DNA of 64,000 bases. Source: Fontivita pretiosa (GTDB taxonomy: Bacteria; Planctomycetota; Phycisphaerae; Tepidisphaerales; Tepidisphaeraceae). Both the position numbers and the translations under genes were made by a program. The notes under the pieces were generated by a model that ran no database searches, was not told where the DNA came from, and saw only the letters and a program-made list of their open reading frames with translations. Positions 9,102 through 17,803 of this stretch are shown piece after piece (the first letter of the stretch is position 1; each line of letters opens with the position of its first letter). The stretch covers positions 4,774,001-4,838,000 of the forward strand of contig NZ_CP191258.1 in the NCBI RefSeq assembly GCF_050410795.1. The letters run 5' to 3'.

Positions 9102-9874
9102 TCCCTACCGAAACGTTTCTCGTGTTGTTTGCCGGCGGGACAATGTTGTCGGCAGCCCTGGTCAATCCGCGGGCTGTCACATTGCGCTGGCTTCGGCTGG
9201 CGGGACTGATCGCGCTGGCGATGCTTGGACTGGAGGGGTTCTTCCTGTTCCGCCGCGACGTGCCGGCAACTGGCGGCGAACGGATCCTGTTCGGGCTGTG
9301 CGCCGCGGCGGCTCTTGCACAGCTTGGTTTTGTGCAGGTCGCGTGGCGAAAGACACAGCGGCTGTTTGCCGCCCTTGGGTTTCTCGCGACTGTAGTCTTC
9401 GGGCAGTGGCTGTTGCGCTCAAACCTCGATCCCCGCGCCGCGCAGGCAATCCCGGCGGCGATCGTCGCGGCCTGCGCACTGGCCAGCGCCACGATGGGGC
9501 TGGTGGTGATGGACATGCTGCTGGGACATGCGTATCTCAACGCCGCCGAGATGACCATGGCCCCATTCCGCCGGCTCAATGCGTTGCTGGCCTGGACACT
9601 GATCGCGCGGGCGGCGCTTTCGGGCGGCGGCACGTTCCTGCTTCAGTCGCTTCGTCCGGTCGAGATGCTCTTTGGCGTGTTTGGACTTTACATCATCACC
9701 CGCTGGCTTGTCGGGCTGGTGGTGCCGATCATCTTCGTGTTCATGGCCCACGACTGCATTCGCCGGCGCTCCACGCAGTCGGCTACGGGAATCCTGTATG
9801 TCGCGGGCGTGCTCGTGATCATCGGCGAGATTATCGCTTTGTACCTGATCGGCCAGACGGGCATGCCGCTTTGA
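9098..9874 (+). CDS. Polytopic membrane protein of unknown function
   Basis: This 258-residue protein has about eight predicted membrane helices and no recognisable catalytic motif. A central segment, LLGHAYLNAAEMTMAPFRRL, is the most polar and looks like the part most likely to be conserved. The start codon overlaps the stop of the zinc-ribbon/vWA gene (ATGA), so the two are translationally coupled and may work together. A GAGGAGG sequence at the end of this gene serves the next one, making a three-gene unit. I do not recognise the family. Confidence 0.75.
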   Translation: MIPTETFLVLFAGGTMLSAALVNPRAVTLRWLRLAGLIALAMLGLEGFFLFRRDVPATGGERILFGLCAAAALAQLGFVQVAWRKTQRLFAALGFLATVVFGQWLLRSNLDPRAAQAIPAAIVAACALASATMGLVVMDMLLGHAYLNAAEMTMAPFRRLNALLAWTLIARAALSGGGTFLLQSLRPVEMLFGVFGLYIITRWLVGLVVPIIFVFMAHDCIRRRSTQSATGILYVAGVLVIIGEIIALYLIGQTGMPL

Positions 9875-9888
9875 GGAGGTTGTGACCG

Positions 9889-10254
9889 GTGGCCAGTGGC
9901 CCGTTGCCAGCAATGACGGATCGGAGACGTTGCGAGCATCCGCTGGACGTGTGTCCGAAATGCGGCTGTGAGGACTTGTTCGTGCGGAAGGATTTTCCGC
10001 AGAAGCTGGGACTGGCGATCGTCGCCGCCGCCGGGACGGCGTTTGTCGTGCTGGCGGCCTGGCGACAGCGGTTCTGGATCGGCGCGATGATCCTGACGGC
10101 GGCGGTGATCGTGGACGCGATCCTGTACCTGATCGTCCCGCAGATCACGGTCTGTTACCGCTGCCGCGCCGAGTTCGCCGGGCCGATCAACCCAAATCAC
10201 CACGGCTTTGATCTTGCCACAGGCGAGAAGTATCGGGGACAACACACGCAGTGA
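9889..10254 (+). CDS. Small zinc-ribbon membrane protein
   Basis: The product is 121 residues. It has CPKCGCE near the N-terminus and CYRCRAEF near residue 89, two half-sites that could make one zinc ribbon, flanking two hydrophobic helices (LGLAIVAAAGTAFVVLAAW and IGAMILTAAVIVDAILYLIV). GTG at 9889 is chosen because GAGGAGG at 9873-9879 lies nine bases upstream; an internal ATG at 9913 is the alternative. It is the third gene of a unit whose first member also carries a zinc ribbon. Function unknown. Confidence 0.7.
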   Translation: MASGPLPAMTDRRRCEHPLDVCPKCGCEDLFVRKDFPQKLGLAIVAAAGTAFVVLAAWRQRFWIGAMILTAAVIVDAILYLIVPQITVCYRCRAEFAGPINPNHHGFDLATGEKYRGQHTQ

Positions 10255-10323
10255 CGCAGAAGGCGCCGGCCCGAACCACAGGGCGACGTCCGTCAGACGC
10301 GAGAGACGTCACAGCGGCCCGTT

Positions 10324-11622
10324 TCAAGTCGCCGCAGGGGTCTGCTGATCCTCGGTCACGGGAATCAGCTCGATGCGGACGCGGTCCACGCGTTGTGGTT
10401 CGGCGGCGAGGATCGTGAAACGCGCCGGGGGATGCTCGAAGGTAGTGCCGGCCTGCGGAATGCGTCCCAGCATGTTGGAGATGAACCCGCCAAGCGTTTC
10501 ATACCCGGCGTCTTCGGGCAGGTTCAGGTGCAGGTTGCGGTTGATCTGGTCGATGCGCACCCGTGCGTCGGCCTCGAACGTGCGTTCGTCGATGCGTTTG
10601 ATCATGGCCGGCTCCTGCGGCTCGTGCTCGTCGGAGATATCGCCGACGATCTGTTCCAGCACGTCCTCGATGCTGACCAGTCCCGCAGTGCCGCCGTACT
10701 CGTCCAGCACGATGGCCATGTGAACTTTCTGAAGCCGGAAATCCTGGAGCAGGTCTCGCAGAGGCTTGGTTTCCGGGACATAGAACGCCGGGCGCATGGC
10801 CGAGCGGATATCGAATTTCTCCGGCGGCTCGCCGAGGTGTTTGAGCAGGTCGCGGGCGTACAGGATGCCGACGATGTGGTCGAGGGTGCCGTCGTAGACA
10901 GGGATGCGCGAGTGCCCGCTTTCCTCGATGACCTGCTTGACCTGTTCCAGCGAAGCGTTGATGGGCAGGGCGACGATGTCGGGGCGTGCGGTCATGACCT
11001 GCGCGACGCTGGTGGCGCGGAAGTGAATGACCGATTCGATCATCTCGCGTTCCTGCTCATCCACGACGCCCTCCTTTTCGCCTTCTTCCACGACGGAGAG
11101 GATTTCCTGCTGGATCTCATGTTCGGGTTGTCCCGGCGCCGGTTCGCCGCTCATGCCGACCGCGCGGGCGACGGCGCGGTCGATGGCGTGCATCAGCCGA
11201 GTCGCCGGCAGCAGCGCGATCCGCAGGCCATGCAGGAACTTCACGTGCGACCCGATCACCGCCTCGCCCATGTGCTCGGCCAAAGCATGCGGGATCGCAA
11301 CCGAGCAGAACATCGTGATCACCCCGGTCAGCAGTACCGAAACCAGATACAGCAACCACTCCGAGAGTTGGTACCTGTTCAGCAGATGCAGGATGCCAAT
11401 GAGGATGAGGATGTTGGCCAGCAGGCGGCAGATCGCGGTGACGAAAACCAGGTCTTCATGGAGCTTGACGGTAGGCTCAAAGTATTCCGATCGGCCGACG
11501 CGCTGAAGGTATTCCGAGAGCTTGGGACGCGAAAAGTCGCGCAGCGCGTAGGTCAGTGTGGAAAACAGCAGCGACAGCGTCGCCGCGATGATCACGCCAG
11601 CAACAGTGAGCCAGACGGTCAT
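10324..11622 (-). CDS. CorC/HlyC-type (CNNM-like) membrane protein with CBS pair
   Basis: The protein has 432 residues: an N-terminal membrane domain of about three to four helices (residues 1-150), two CBS domains (about 200-320, including VMTARPDIVALP and HSRIPVYDGTLDHIVGILYARDLL), a GGTAGLVSIEDVLEQIVGDI segment, and a C-terminal CorC_HlyC domain (about 345-425, ending PRVDRVRIELIP). The family is linked to magnesium/cobalt homeostasis; 'hemolysin' is a historical name. Its ATG overlaps the ybeY stop by ATGA, and it is the last gene of the phoH operon, the usual position in many bacteria. Confidence 0.9.
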   Translation of the reverse strand: MTVWLTVAGVIIAATLSLLFSTLTYALRDFSRPKLSEYLQRVGRSEYFEPTVKLHEDLVFVTAICRLLANILILIGILHLLNRYQLSEWLLYLVSVLLTGVITMFCSVAIPHALAEHMGEAVIGSHVKFLHGLRIALLPATRLMHAIDRAVARAVGMSGEPAPGQPEHEIQQEILSVVEEGEKEGVVDEQEREMIESVIHFRATSVAQVMTARPDIVALPINASLEQVKQVIEESGHSRIPVYDGTLDHIVGILYARDLLKHLGEPPEKFDIRSAMRPAFYVPETKPLRDLLQDFRLQKVHMAIVLDEYGGTAGLVSIEDVLEQIVGDISDEHEPQEPAMIKRIDERTFEADARVRIDQINRNLHLNLPEDAGYETLGGFISNMLGRIPQAGTTFEHPPARFTILAAEPQRVDRVRIELIPVTEDQQTPAAT

Positions 11623-12182
11623 AGGCGGCGTCCCTTGCGCGTGTGTCGTGCATCAGAGCCGCGCGATGCGCGGCGGTCCGACCTGCGGACTCTGCCATAA
11701 AACACAGGCCCGACGCCGATTCGGCGGAGGATGGCGTCTTCCATGCGATGCATCCTGCGATACTGCCGGTCGGTTCTATCGTCCCAGCCGCACAGGTGCA
11801 ACAGCCCGTGAAGCGCGTACAGCAGCAGCTCGTCACGGACATTGTTGCCATGCTCGGCGGCGCTTCGCCTGGCCTGGGGAACGCAGATGACGATCTCTCC
11901 GCTGACGGCGCGCCCGGCGGCGTCGAACTCCATGGGAAACGTCAACACATCGGTCGGCCCGGAGATTGACATGAACTGGCGGTGAAGCCGGCTCATCTGC
12001 TGATCATTGACCAGGACGATCGACAGCTCGCGCAGCGCCGCCGGTTTGAGCACGCGGATCGCCGCTCGCAACTTGCGACGGACATACGGGGCATATCGCG
12101 CGCCGATCCGGGGCATAATCGACATTCGCAGGGCCGGCGATCGCCGCTTGCGGCTGGGCGCTGAGGTGGAAGTGGCTCTCAT
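11619..12182 (-). CDS. ybeY: Endoribonuclease YbeY (16S rRNA maturation)
   Basis: The product is 187 residues. YbeY is a zinc-dependent endoribonuclease for rRNA 3'-end maturation and ribosome quality control. The signature reads HGLLHLCGWDD (residues 125-135): the first two His ligands are present, but the third ligand position, normally His in GYDH, is Asp135. The upstream DVLTFPME strand motif is intact. Start and stop both overlap neighbours by ATGA, placing it between the 7TM-HD and CorC genes. Both termini are Arg-rich beyond the core fold. Identity is firm; activity with a two-His/one-Asp site is inferred. Confidence 0.92.
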   Translation of the reverse strand: MRATSTSAPSRKRRSPALRMSIMPRIGARYAPYVRRKLRAAIRVLKPAALRELSIVLVNDQQMSRLHRQFMSISGPTDVLTFPMEFDAAGRAVSGEIVICVPQARRSAAEHGNNVRDELLLYALHGLLHLCGWDDRTDRQYRRMHRMEDAILRRIGVGPVFYGRVRRSDRRASRGSDARHTRKGRRL

Positions 12183-14488
12183 GCGGTCTTTGCCGAAGGC
12201 ATGGTGCTGCCGGCGGTGGCTGCTGAGCCTGCCGAAGCACCGGACGATCCGCCTCCGATGCCCGCGGTGGAGGGATAGGCGATGCGTCCGTGGTAGATCC
12301 CCAGCAGTGTCTTGGTCAACGATCGCTCGATCAGCTCCAGCTCGCGCATCGTCAGGTCGGATTCGTCGAATTGCCCGTCGGTCAGGCGGCGCATCGCGAT
12401 CTCGTGCACGAGCGTCTCGATGCGGCTGGCGGTCGGCTCGGGCATCGCGCGGCAGGCGCTTTCCACCGCGTCGGCCAGCATCAGGATCGCAATCTCCTTG
12501 CTCCGGGGCTTGGGGCCCGGGTAGCGGTATTGCGTGTCGCTGACGGTGGGATTGTCCGGCGTGCAGGTGTCGCAGGCCCGCTGGTAGAAGAACTCCACCA
12601 GCGTCGTGCCGTGATGCTGCTGGATGAACGGGAACAGGCTGGTCGGCAGGTTGTACTCCCGCGCCAGCTCGATGCCGTCCTTGACATGTCCGATGATGAT
12701 CAGCAGCGAAACGCTGGGCGAAAGATTGATGTGGCGGTTGGTTCCGTCGGTCTGGTTTTCCACAAAGTAGTCGGCCTTGTTGATCTTGCCGATGTCGTGG
12801 TAGTAGGCGGCGACGCGACAGAGCAGGGAGTTGGCGCCGATGGCTTCGGCGGCTTCCTCGGCAAGTGTCGCGACCTGAAGACTGTGGTTGTACGTCCCGG
12901 GCGCTTCCAGCGACAGGCGGCGAAGCAGCGGCTGGCTGGCGTCGGCCAGTTCCAGCAGCGTCATGCTGGTGGTGATGCGGAACGCCTTCTCGATGAACGG
13001 CAGGATGCCAAGCACGACAAATCCGACACCCAGCCCCGCGGCGCCGGCGTGCAGACAGTTGCGGGCGATGTATTGCATCGGATCGAACTGAACGAAACCC
13101 GCGGCGACGGCGGCGGCGATCATCGCCAGCGCCGTCGCCCCGCCAACTTCGATCAATTTGCTGCGCGTCCGAAGATCGTCCATCAAGAAGCAGCACGTGA
13201 CCACGCCCGCTTCCAGAATCAACAGGAAGCTCACATCTCCGCCCAGCGCCAGCGTCACCAGCACCGCGTGGAATGTCGCCATGCCCAGCGCGAATCGCTG
13301 GTCATACGCGATGGCCAGGATCATCGCGACCAGGATGGTCGGCGCCACGCCGAAAAAGTAGATCGTGCTGGAGCCCAGGGCCGCGAGCTGGGCCAACAGG
13401 AGCATCGACAGCAGCAGCACGGCGATCGCCGCCGCCCGCGCGTGGTTGCGCACCACGCGGGGCTGATAGCGAGCCACATACGCGCCGGCGACGATGGTGA
13501 GCAGCACGACCAGCCCCGCCAGACCCAGACGCTGCGCCCATCGCGCCGGACCGAGGCGGCGAAGGTACTCGTCATTCTCGGCGCGAAGCAGCAGCCAGTC
13601 CTCCTGCTTGATCTCTCCGGCCGGGACGATTGTCTGGTTCGCCTGGTAGATCACGTCACCGGCCGACGCCGGCACCAGCTCGGCGGCCTGGTTTTGTGCC
13701 TGGGCGGTGGCCTGGGTGTCCAGTTCGTGCGTGGGCTTGAGCAGGTCGAGCGTGATCGCCGCGATCTTGGGATGCAGCGTTACGCCGAAGCTCAGCGACG
13801 CCAGTCGCTCGAATTTTGCCCGCAGCACCTCGCGCATTCGCGGCGAAAACGTTGTTTCGGTGCGGATGGGCGTGTTGGCCGGTTGAATCACGATCGTGCG
13901 GTTCAGATCCGCCTGACGCTGATCGTCGGGAAGGACGATGAGTTTTTCGGCTGGCTGGTTTTCGCCGCGGAGCGTGGCGATGTAGGCGGCCACATACTGC
14001 TGATACTTGTCACGATCGATGCCGGCGGCATAGTCCTGAAGCATCGCCAGCGCGCCCGCGTCCAGCACGTCACGCAGGTCCACGGGCAATTCCGCCAGCG
14101 TGCTGGCGCCTTTGACCCGATCCGGCAGAGCCAGCAGCGACTGCTCGATCAGCTTCCAGGTGTCGGGCTCGGCGGGCTTGTAGTAGCGTGGCGTGGCCTG
14201 GCGGGCGCGTTGCCTGGCGTCGGCCAGACGCTTCTCGTCGCGATAGCGAAAGTCCACGCGTGCGACGATGTCATGACGAGTCCACTGACCCGGACGGTAG
14301 CGCACCACGTCCTCGCGCATGACCAGGATCAGCATCGCCAGGATGCAGAACACCGCCGCCACCGTCAGCGAGTACAGCCCCCCCTCGGCGCGCAGCCGGC
14401 GCAGCAGCACCGAAAGGCCGGCGTCGTCGGGCCGGTTGCGGCGAATCTCGCTGCGCCGCGGGCTGCTGGATTTGCCGAATCCGAGCAT
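12179..14488 (-). CDS. 7TM-HD domain protein, predicted cyclic-di-AMP phosphodiesterase (PgpH/YqfF family)
   Basis: The protein has 769 residues, typical of the family: one N-terminal helix (about 37-57), an extracytoplasmic 7TMR-HDED region (about 60-310), roughly seven membrane helices (about 320-520), and a cytoplasmic HD domain (about 534-690) with NHSLQV, the metal-binding YYHDIGKINK, GHVKDG and QQHHGT. Listeria PgpH hydrolyses c-di-AMP to pApA. The C-terminal 35 residues are low-complexity Gly/Ser/Ala. The start codon overlaps the phoH stop (TAATG), and the gene ends in an ATGA overlap with ybeY. Cyclic-di-AMP specificity is taken from the family, not shown here. Confidence 0.9.
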   Translation of the reverse strand: MLGFGKSSSPRRSEIRRNRPDDAGLSVLLRRLRAEGGLYSLTVAAVFCILAMLILVMREDVVRYRPGQWTRHDIVARVDFRYRDEKRLADARQRARQATPRYYKPAEPDTWKLIEQSLLALPDRVKGASTLAELPVDLRDVLDAGALAMLQDYAAGIDRDKYQQYVAAYIATLRGENQPAEKLIVLPDDQRQADLNRTIVIQPANTPIRTETTFSPRMREVLRAKFERLASLSFGVTLHPKIAAITLDLLKPTHELDTQATAQAQNQAAELVPASAGDVIYQANQTIVPAGEIKQEDWLLLRAENDEYLRRLGPARWAQRLGLAGLVVLLTIVAGAYVARYQPRVVRNHARAAAIAVLLLSMLLLAQLAALGSSTIYFFGVAPTILVAMILAIAYDQRFALGMATFHAVLVTLALGGDVSFLLILEAGVVTCCFLMDDLRTRSKLIEVGGATALAMIAAAVAAGFVQFDPMQYIARNCLHAGAAGLGVGFVVLGILPFIEKAFRITTSMTLLELADASQPLLRRLSLEAPGTYNHSLQVATLAEEAAEAIGANSLLCRVAAYYHDIGKINKADYFVENQTDGTNRHINLSPSVSLLIIIGHVKDGIELAREYNLPTSLFPFIQQHHGTTLVEFFYQRACDTCTPDNPTVSDTQYRYPGPKPRSKEIAILMLADAVESACRAMPEPTASRIETLVHEIAMRRLTDGQFDESDLTMRELELIERSLTKTLLGIYHGRIAYPSTAGIGGGSSGASAGSAATAGSTMPSAKTA

Positions 14489-15459
14489 TACCTGCTCACC
14501 TTTTCAGCCTGCTGTGCGCCTGCGTCCGTGCCTTCGCGCTCATAGGCGTTGACGATGGTCTGCACCAGCCGGTGACGCACGATGTCGCTGCGCTCCAGCT
14601 CCACGGTCGCGATCCCCTTGATTCCCTTGAGCCTGCGGATCGCGTCGATCAACCCGCTCTGGACATTGGGAGGCAGGTCGATCTGTGTCACGTCGCCGGT
14701 GACAATCATCTTGCTATTGTGTCCCAGTCGAGTCAAAAACATCAGCATCTGCGAAGGGGTGGTGTTCTGGGCCTCGTCAAGGATGATGACGCTGTCATTG
14801 AGGGTGCGCCCGCGCATGAAGGCCAGCGGGATCACCTCGATCACGTCGTTGACCATGAAGCGTTTGACCTGCTCGAAGTCCATCATGTCGTGCAGGGCGT
14901 CGAACAGCGGGCGAAGATAGGGGTTGACCTTGGCCTGCATGTCGCCGGGCAGGAAGCCCAGCCGCTCGCCGGCCTCGACCGCCGGGCGGGCCAGCACGAT
15001 CCGCTTGACCTGCCCGCGCTTCAGCAGCGATGCCGCGGCCGCCACCGCCAGATAGGTCTTGCCGGTTCCGGCCGGACCAATGCAGATCGTCAGGTCGTGG
15101 TTGAAGATCGCCTCGACGTAACGCTTTTGTCCGGCGGTTTTTGGCTTGATCGAGGCGCCTTTGGCGTAGACCTCGATCTCGTCCTCGCGACGCTGGCGGT
15201 CGGCCTCGATCACGTACCTCAGAGCCGATCCCACGTCCTCGGTGCTGAGCCAGTCCTGTCGGCGGAGTTTGCGCTGCATCTGATCCAGCACGGCGGCGGC
15301 CTTGGAGACCTGCTCCCGCTCGCCGCTGAGACGCAATTCGTCATCCCTGGCCACGATTTGCACGCCCAGCGCGTCGCGGATCATCCGCAGATACCGGTCG
15401 GCTGAGCCGAACAGGGCCAGCTTCTTGTCAGGTTGTTCCAGGGTGATGCTGAGGTTCAC
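14488..15459 (-). CDS. phoH: PhoH family ATPase (PhoH-like)
   Basis: The product is 323 residues when begun at GTG 15459 (VNLSITLEQ), which matches usual PhoH length; upstream in-frame sequence has no family character. Walker A is GPAGTGKT at residues 128-135 and Walker B is VIILDEAQN, with the PhoH-type RPAVEAGERLGFLPGD between them and TGDVTQIDLP after. An N-terminal KH-like segment precedes the P-loop. PhoH is thought to be an RNA-associated ATPase and is commonly linked to ybeY, as here. It heads the four-gene operon; only a weak GGTGG Shine-Dalgarno precedes the GTG, so the start is the least certain point. Confidence 0.9.
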   Translation of the reverse strand: MNLSITLEQPDKKLALFGSADRYLRMIRDALGVQIVARDDELRLSGEREQVSKAAAVLDQMQRKLRRQDWLSTEDVGSALRYVIEADRQRREDEIEVYAKGASIKPKTAGQKRYVEAIFNHDLTICIGPAGTGKTYLAVAAAASLLKRGQVKRIVLARPAVEAGERLGFLPGDMQAKVNPYLRPLFDALHDMMDFEQVKRFMVNDVIEVIPLAFMRGRTLNDSVIILDEAQNTTPSQMLMFLTRLGHNSKMIVTGDVTQIDLPPNVQSGLIDAIRRLKGIKGIATVELERSDIVRHRLVQTIVNAYEREGTDAGAQQAEKVSR

Positions 15460-15813
15460 GAGGTAGAGCTGTTCACCACCAGTACCAGTGTGACGGTTCG
15501 TGCCTGTCCATGGATGTTCATCGGTGCGCGGCGGGGGATTGCCCCGAGCGCTGATTATAGTCCCAGAATCTATCGGCGATGTCGAGCGCGAATCGCAGGA
15601 GGAGGGCAGGATTGCAGGGGAGGCAGATGTCGTTATGCGTGTAAGATTTTGATGATAAACAGCTTGCGTTTGTACTTCCCATGCCTCATGCACCGCCTTT
15701 CGCCTGTGCCGGCCGCCGCGAGTTTGCACTTGCCGGCGAAGATTTCGGTAACTTGTTTGTTTATCAGCCGTTATCTGCCACGGACGTCGGTTTTGGCCGA
15801 TCAAATTCCCTGA
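15460..15813. other. 354-bp intergenic region upstream of phoH
   Basis: The region lies between the phoH start and the end of the interrupted membrane-protein gene, both minus strand. It should hold the phoH operon promoter. Part of it (about 15640-15680 and 15740-15770) is relatively AT-rich, but I cannot pick out a confident -35/-10 pair. Short open frames here look non-coding. Confidence 0.4.
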
Positions 15814-16416
15814 TCAATCCCTTGGCTGGGCGGGCAATGGACTGTTCATGAGCAATGCCCAGGCGGCGGCGATCGTACCGGCCTCCAGAACCAGCACCAC
15901 CAGCGGCGCGCGGGCGCCGGCCTGAAGAAACGGCTTGGCCTAGGCGACGACGGCCAGCACCAGCACCGGGCCAACAATCGCCAGCTTGCTCACGCAGCCA
16001 AGGTGGACCAGCGGTCGGGCCCGCTCAAGCTCAGCGCCGCATCTGCGCAGGCCAACGGCAAACCAGACCCCCCACGGCAGGGCCACGACGCGGGCGGCCA
16101 TGAGCGTCGCGACCAGCAGCCGGCTCGGAGCCACCGGAGCAGGAATGGGCGGCGGCGGGGGTACGTTTATCCCCGCGCGACGATCACGCTCGTTGATCCG
16201 CCGCTCCAGTTCGTTGCTGAACCACGCGCGTTCGTCGTGCTCATGAAGACTGAACTGGAATCCCGGCTCCCAGAACAACAGCAGCAGGTAGTATGCGATG
16301 CTCGCCCCGGCAAACCATCGCGCTACCCGAATCAGAGGATGAGTTCGCTTCAGCCGCTCGGGCGGCGGCGAAGCGTAGTTCAGCACGATCGGCGCCGATC
16401 GGCCGGGCTGCGTCAT
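15814..16416 (-). pseudogene. Membrane protein gene interrupted by an in-frame amber codon
   Basis: Starting at ATG 16416 the frame encodes 158 residues: a basic N-terminus, a membrane helix (ASIAYYLLLLFWEPGF), a Pro-rich stretch (NVPPPPPIPAPV), and two more hydrophobic helices ending VGPVLVLAVVA. It then meets TAG at 15940-15942. Past the stop the same frame stays open for another 41 codons and encodes a further plausible membrane helix (APLVVLVLEAGTIAAAWALL) before TGA at 15814-15816. That continuity suggests a four-helix protein truncated by a point mutation (for example CAG or TGG to TAG), a sequencing error, or readthrough. The family is not recognised. The protein may still be made in shortened form. 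Confidence 0.6.
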
Positions 16417-16524
16417 GCCAGTAGTGTACCAGCCCAGGACAGCGTTGACTCCAGCGCAGGCGACTACAGTTCGGGAGGGCGCGCACTTTGTTCTGATCGC
16501 GCAGGCAATGGTTCGGTTGGCGAA

Positions 16525-16575
16525 AAAGGGGTCGGGAGTCTTTTCCGGGCGGCGGAAAAGACTCCCGACCCCTTT
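16525..16575. repeat. Perfect 23-bp hairpin repeat (REP-like)
   Basis: Arms 16525-16547 and 16553-16575 are exact reverse complements over 23 bases with a five-base loop GGCGG. The arm core reads GGGGTCGGGAGTCTTTTCCG. It lies between the divergent interrupted membrane gene and the URO-D gene and looks like a dispersed REP-type palindrome. No RAYT transposase is present in the window. Confidence 0.8.
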
Positions 16576-16597
16576 ATGCTGCGACCCCTTTATGCTG
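16566..16597 (+). repeat. 16-bp tandem duplication next to the hairpin
   Basis: The 16-mer CGACCCCTTTATGCTG occurs twice back to back at 16566-16581 and 16582-16597. The first copy overlaps the right arm of the hairpin, so the duplication probably arose at the edge of that repeat. Confidence 0.85.
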
Positions 16598-16677
16598 AGG
16601 ACTTGTAAGTCCTGTGATATCGCGGTAGGTTCATGGCTGCGCATCGCAGCGGCGTGAAAGTGAGGCTCAGCACTGTC

Positions 16678-17766
16678 ATGACAGGCCGGCAACGCGTGGT
16701 GAACCTGTTGCGCGGACAGCAGTTTGACCGTCAACCGCTGTTCGACGCGATCCGCAACGATCGGATCCTGGAGTACTTTGCCGCCGAACCACTGACCTAT
16801 GAGAACGCGGAGCGGGTCTGCTGCATCGCGCATGCGCGGGCGGTGGATTCCACGCGCATGATCCCCAAGCGGCCCGTGCCTCCAATGACTGACGTGCTGC
16901 CCGACGGTCGCCAGGCCAAGTACGAGCGATGGACCCGCTGGGTCGAGCATCGCAGCTACGAGAGCCTCGAGCAGTACATTCGTGTGAAGGAGAAATTGCT
17001 GGAAGGGCCGATTTTTTCCGAGGAGGAACTTCAGGAGGCGCGCGCGGTCATCGCCGAGTACGTCCGAATCGAGCGCCAGTACCTGCGCGACATCGCGTTC
17101 TTCTGGGGCTTTGGGGTCCATGACAAGCATCAGTTCGGCGTCGGGTGTCGCTCACTCCAGGGGTACTTTCTGACCGACCTGTACGAGGAAGTGGGTCTGG
17201 ACAGGTTCTTCCTGTTCCAATACGACGCGCCGGAGCTGATCAGCGCGCTGCTGGAGCGGCAGTTCGCCAGGTCCGTCGAAATGATCAAACTGCTGCCCGA
17301 TGGCCAGGATCGGCCGCTCGGACTGTTCATCGCCGATGACCTGGCCTACAAGCAGGGGCCTTTTGCCAGCCCGAAGTTTTTCGAGAAGGAGTACTGGCCC
17401 GGACTCAAGCGCGTCTGCGATGCAGCGCACGAGCGCGGACTGTACGTGATGTTTCACACCGACGGCGACCTGACATTGCTGATCGACGGGCTGGTGGGCG
17501 CGGGAATCGACATTCTCAATCCCCTGGAGAAGGTCCCGTTCCACATCAAACAGATCCATCAAAGACATCCCAGGCTGGTGCTGTCGGGAGGCATTGATGT
17601 CAGCCACCTGCTGCCGTATGGCAAGCCGGCCGAGATCATCGATGCGGTTCACAAAGCCATCGACGACGCTGAAGGCAGAATCCTGATCGGTTCCTCCAGC
17701 ATCGTCACCAACAACATTCCGCTGGAGAACTTCCTGGCGATGCGCCGAGCGGTTGGAGCCGGGTAA
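16678..17766 (+). CDS. Uroporphyrinogen decarboxylase (URO-D) family protein
   Basis: From ATG 16678 the product is 362 residues. It opens with TGRQRVVNLLRGQQFDRQP, the usual beginning of URO-D/methyltransferase-type TIM barrels, and continues with FIADDLAYKQGPFASP, HTDGDLTLLIDGLVGAG and a barrel-end segment LSGGIDVSHLLPYG. This subfamily is common near carbohydrate or methylated-compound genes in planctomycetes and is usually not the haem-pathway enzyme; the haem-type N-terminal Arg motif is not evident. An in-frame ATG at 16633 would add 15 residues without family similarity. Function beyond the fold is unknown. Confidence 0.8.
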   Translation: MTGRQRVVNLLRGQQFDRQPLFDAIRNDRILEYFAAEPLTYENAERVCCIAHARAVDSTRMIPKRPVPPMTDVLPDGRQAKYERWTRWVEHRSYESLEQYIRVKEKLLEGPIFSEEELQEARAVIAEYVRIERQYLRDIAFFWGFGVHDKHQFGVGCRSLQGYFLTDLYEEVGLDRFFLFQYDAPELISALLERQFARSVEMIKLLPDGQDRPLGLFIADDLAYKQGPFASPKFFEKEYWPGLKRVCDAAHERGLYVMFHTDGDLTLLIDGLVGAGIDILNPLEKVPFHIKQIHQRHPRLVLSGGIDVSHLLPYGKPAEIIDAVHKAIDDAEGRILIGSSSIVTNNIPLENFLAMRRAVGAG

Positions 17767-17803
17767 TCCGCGACAGGCTTGCGGTCAAGCGCGAGGATCA
17801 GCC

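Noticed and set aside
10393..11700. Plus-strand open frame of 435 codons
   Set aside because: Shadow of the CorC/HlyC gene; that gene has membrane helices and CBS domains, while this frame has none.
12290..14545. Plus-strand open frame of 751 codons
   Set aside because: Antisense shadow of the 7TM-HD gene, with His/Arg/Gln-rich, motif-free translation; the minus-strand product has clear HD motifs.
16417..17130. Upstream extension of the interrupted membrane protein frame to 17130
   Set aside because: The extended part is antisense to the URO-D gene and crosses the hairpin repeat; family-like sequence begins only at 16416.
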